Assembly (NCBI GenBank): GCA_030629295.1
Contig: DAOVPH010000106.1
Span: 1-5,808, forward strand
DNA: 5,808 nucleotides
Direction: 5' to 3'
Origin: Candidatus Latescibacterota bacterium
GTDB lineage: Bacteria > Latescibacterota > MVCY01
The notes beneath the pieces were generated by a model, which searched no databases, was not told where the DNA came from, and saw only the letters and a program-made list of their open reading frames with translations. Shown in pieces: positions 5,232-5,808 of this stretch (within the stretch, counting starts at the first letter, position 1; the number at the start of each line of letters is the position of its first letter). The translations under genes were made by a program, and so were the position numbers.

Positions 5232-5808
5232 ATGAGAAGTCAGCAGTTAATAGCGAGGCTACAGCTTAAGCCTGCCCAATCTTTAGCTCTCAGTTTTTTG
5301 GGAGTAATTCTGCTGGGCACAGTGCTTTTGAGACTTCCCCTTGCCTCGGCAGCAGGCAAAACCACCAGCCTGATTGATGCTCTGTTTACCGCCACCTCAG
5401 CTACCTGCGTGACTGGACTGGTGGTTGTGGATACCCCCACCCATTTCTCCACCTTCGGGCAGGTGGTGATTCTGCTCTTGATCCAGGCAGGTGGGTTGGG
5501 GATAATGACGCTCTCTACCTCTCTGGCCCTCATATTTGGCAGGCGGATGGGATTGAGGAACAAGCTCGCTATGCAGGATGTCCTCGATCAGGTGGATGTA
5601 GAGGGTATGAAAAAACTCATCCTCTATATTCTGAAGATGACACTGGTTATCGAACTGATAGGTGCTCTTCTGCTTTTCGTTCGTTGGAGTGGCAGTTTGG
5701 GAGGACTTAGAGCGGCATACTTGGCCATTTTCCATTCTGTTTCCGCCTTCTGTAATGCCGGATTCTCACTGTTTTCCAATAGTTTTGTCAATTATAGGTA
5801 TGATCTTA
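5232..5808 (+). CDS. trkH: TrkH/KtrB-family potassium transporter subunit (3' end missing)
   Basis: TrkH/KtrB proteins form the membrane pore of K+ (sometimes Na+-coupled) uptake systems and work with cytoplasmic RCK-domain subunits. The first 192 residues are visible, about 40 percent of the usual length; the frame is open at the window end. After MRSQQLIARLQLKPAQ comes helix 1 (about 17-37), then the first pore loop TATSATCVTGLVV (53-65) with filter Gly G62, then helix FGQVVILLLIQAGGLGIMTL (75-94) with the conserved QxGGxG motif, a basic loop, a long helix (about 130-150), and the second pore loop FHSVSAFCNAGFSLF (167-181) with G177. Both filter glycines are intact. The ATG at 5232 gives the family's normal N-terminus but lacks a recognisable Shine-Dalgarno site, perhaps because the repeat element upstream disrupted the leader. 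The adjacent RCK_C membrane protein is a candidate partner; a full TrkA may follow outside the window. Confidence 0.94.
   Translation, partial: MRSQQLIARLQLKPAQSLALSFLGVILLGTVLLRLPLASAAGKTTSLIDALFTATSATCVTGLVVVDTPTHFSTFGQVVILLLIQAGGLGIMTLSTSLALIFGRRMGLRNKLAMQDVLDQVDVEGMKKLILYILKMTLVIELIGALLLFVRWSGSLGGLRAAYLAIFHSVSAFCNAGFSLFSNSFVNYRYDL

Noticed and set aside
5211..5236. TTTACA followed by TATGAG as a sigma-70 promoter for trkH
   Set aside because: The spacer is only about 12 bases and the -10 candidate contains the start codon itself.
5240..5735. Minus-strand open frames of 107 and 112 codons near the right end
   Set aside because: They lie opposite trkH, whose pore motifs are intact on the plus strand, and show no domain signature.

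Overview
The window is a gene-dense, all-plus-strand stretch of a bacterial chromosome of roughly even base composition. Strong Shine-Dalgarno sites (AGGAGGTGG, AGGAGGTGA), stop/start overlaps and a HicAB pair point to a bacterium. A methanogen-type thymidylate synthase, a vestige that looks like DUF763 and dispersed palindromic repeats suggest an uncultivated anaerobic or subsurface lineage. The sequence alone does not fix the phylum.

Left part (1-2176): two glycosyltransferase genes overlap at TGATG. The first, cut by the window edge, is a polyprenol/dolichyl-phosphate-mannose-synthase-type GT2 enzyme. The second is a GT2 enzyme fused to the membrane and Rossmann-like front half of a polyprenyl glycosylphosphotransferase, with no phosphosugar-transferase catalytic domain. 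Together they suggest lipid-linked sugar supply and assembly of a surface polysaccharide or glycoprotein glycan.

Middle (2200-3426): a thymidylate synthase of the methanogen type keeps its catalytic Cys and most dUMP-binding residues. It overlaps by 23 bases a hicA toxin gene, which is followed 2 bases later by a short hicB antitoxin gene. The five genes from the left edge to hicB are close or overlapping and could be one transcript.

Gene graveyard (3427-3778): no intact gene. It holds a C-terminal remnant resembling DUF763, a 30-codon ORF that may be the start of a lost inositol-monophosphatase-like gene, and a short GTnACCA tandem repeat with a palindrome. The repeat runs almost into the ribosome-binding site of the next gene.

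Right part (3779-5808): a UlaG-like metallo-beta-lactamase-fold hydrolase, then a three-helix membrane protein with a C-terminal RCK_C (TrkA_C) domain but no RCK_N domain, then an inverted-repeat element of the ACGCAAAG type, then the first 192 codons of a TrkH/KtrB potassium-transporter subunit running off the window. The RCK_C protein and TrkH plausibly form a potassium uptake and regulation module. The repeat sits between them.

The points most worth a second look are the fusion glycosyltransferase without a catalytic transferase domain, the RCK_C-only membrane protein beside trkH, the thymidylate synthase that overlaps a toxin gene, and the decayed locus with its repeat. I see no clear new defence or mobile system.
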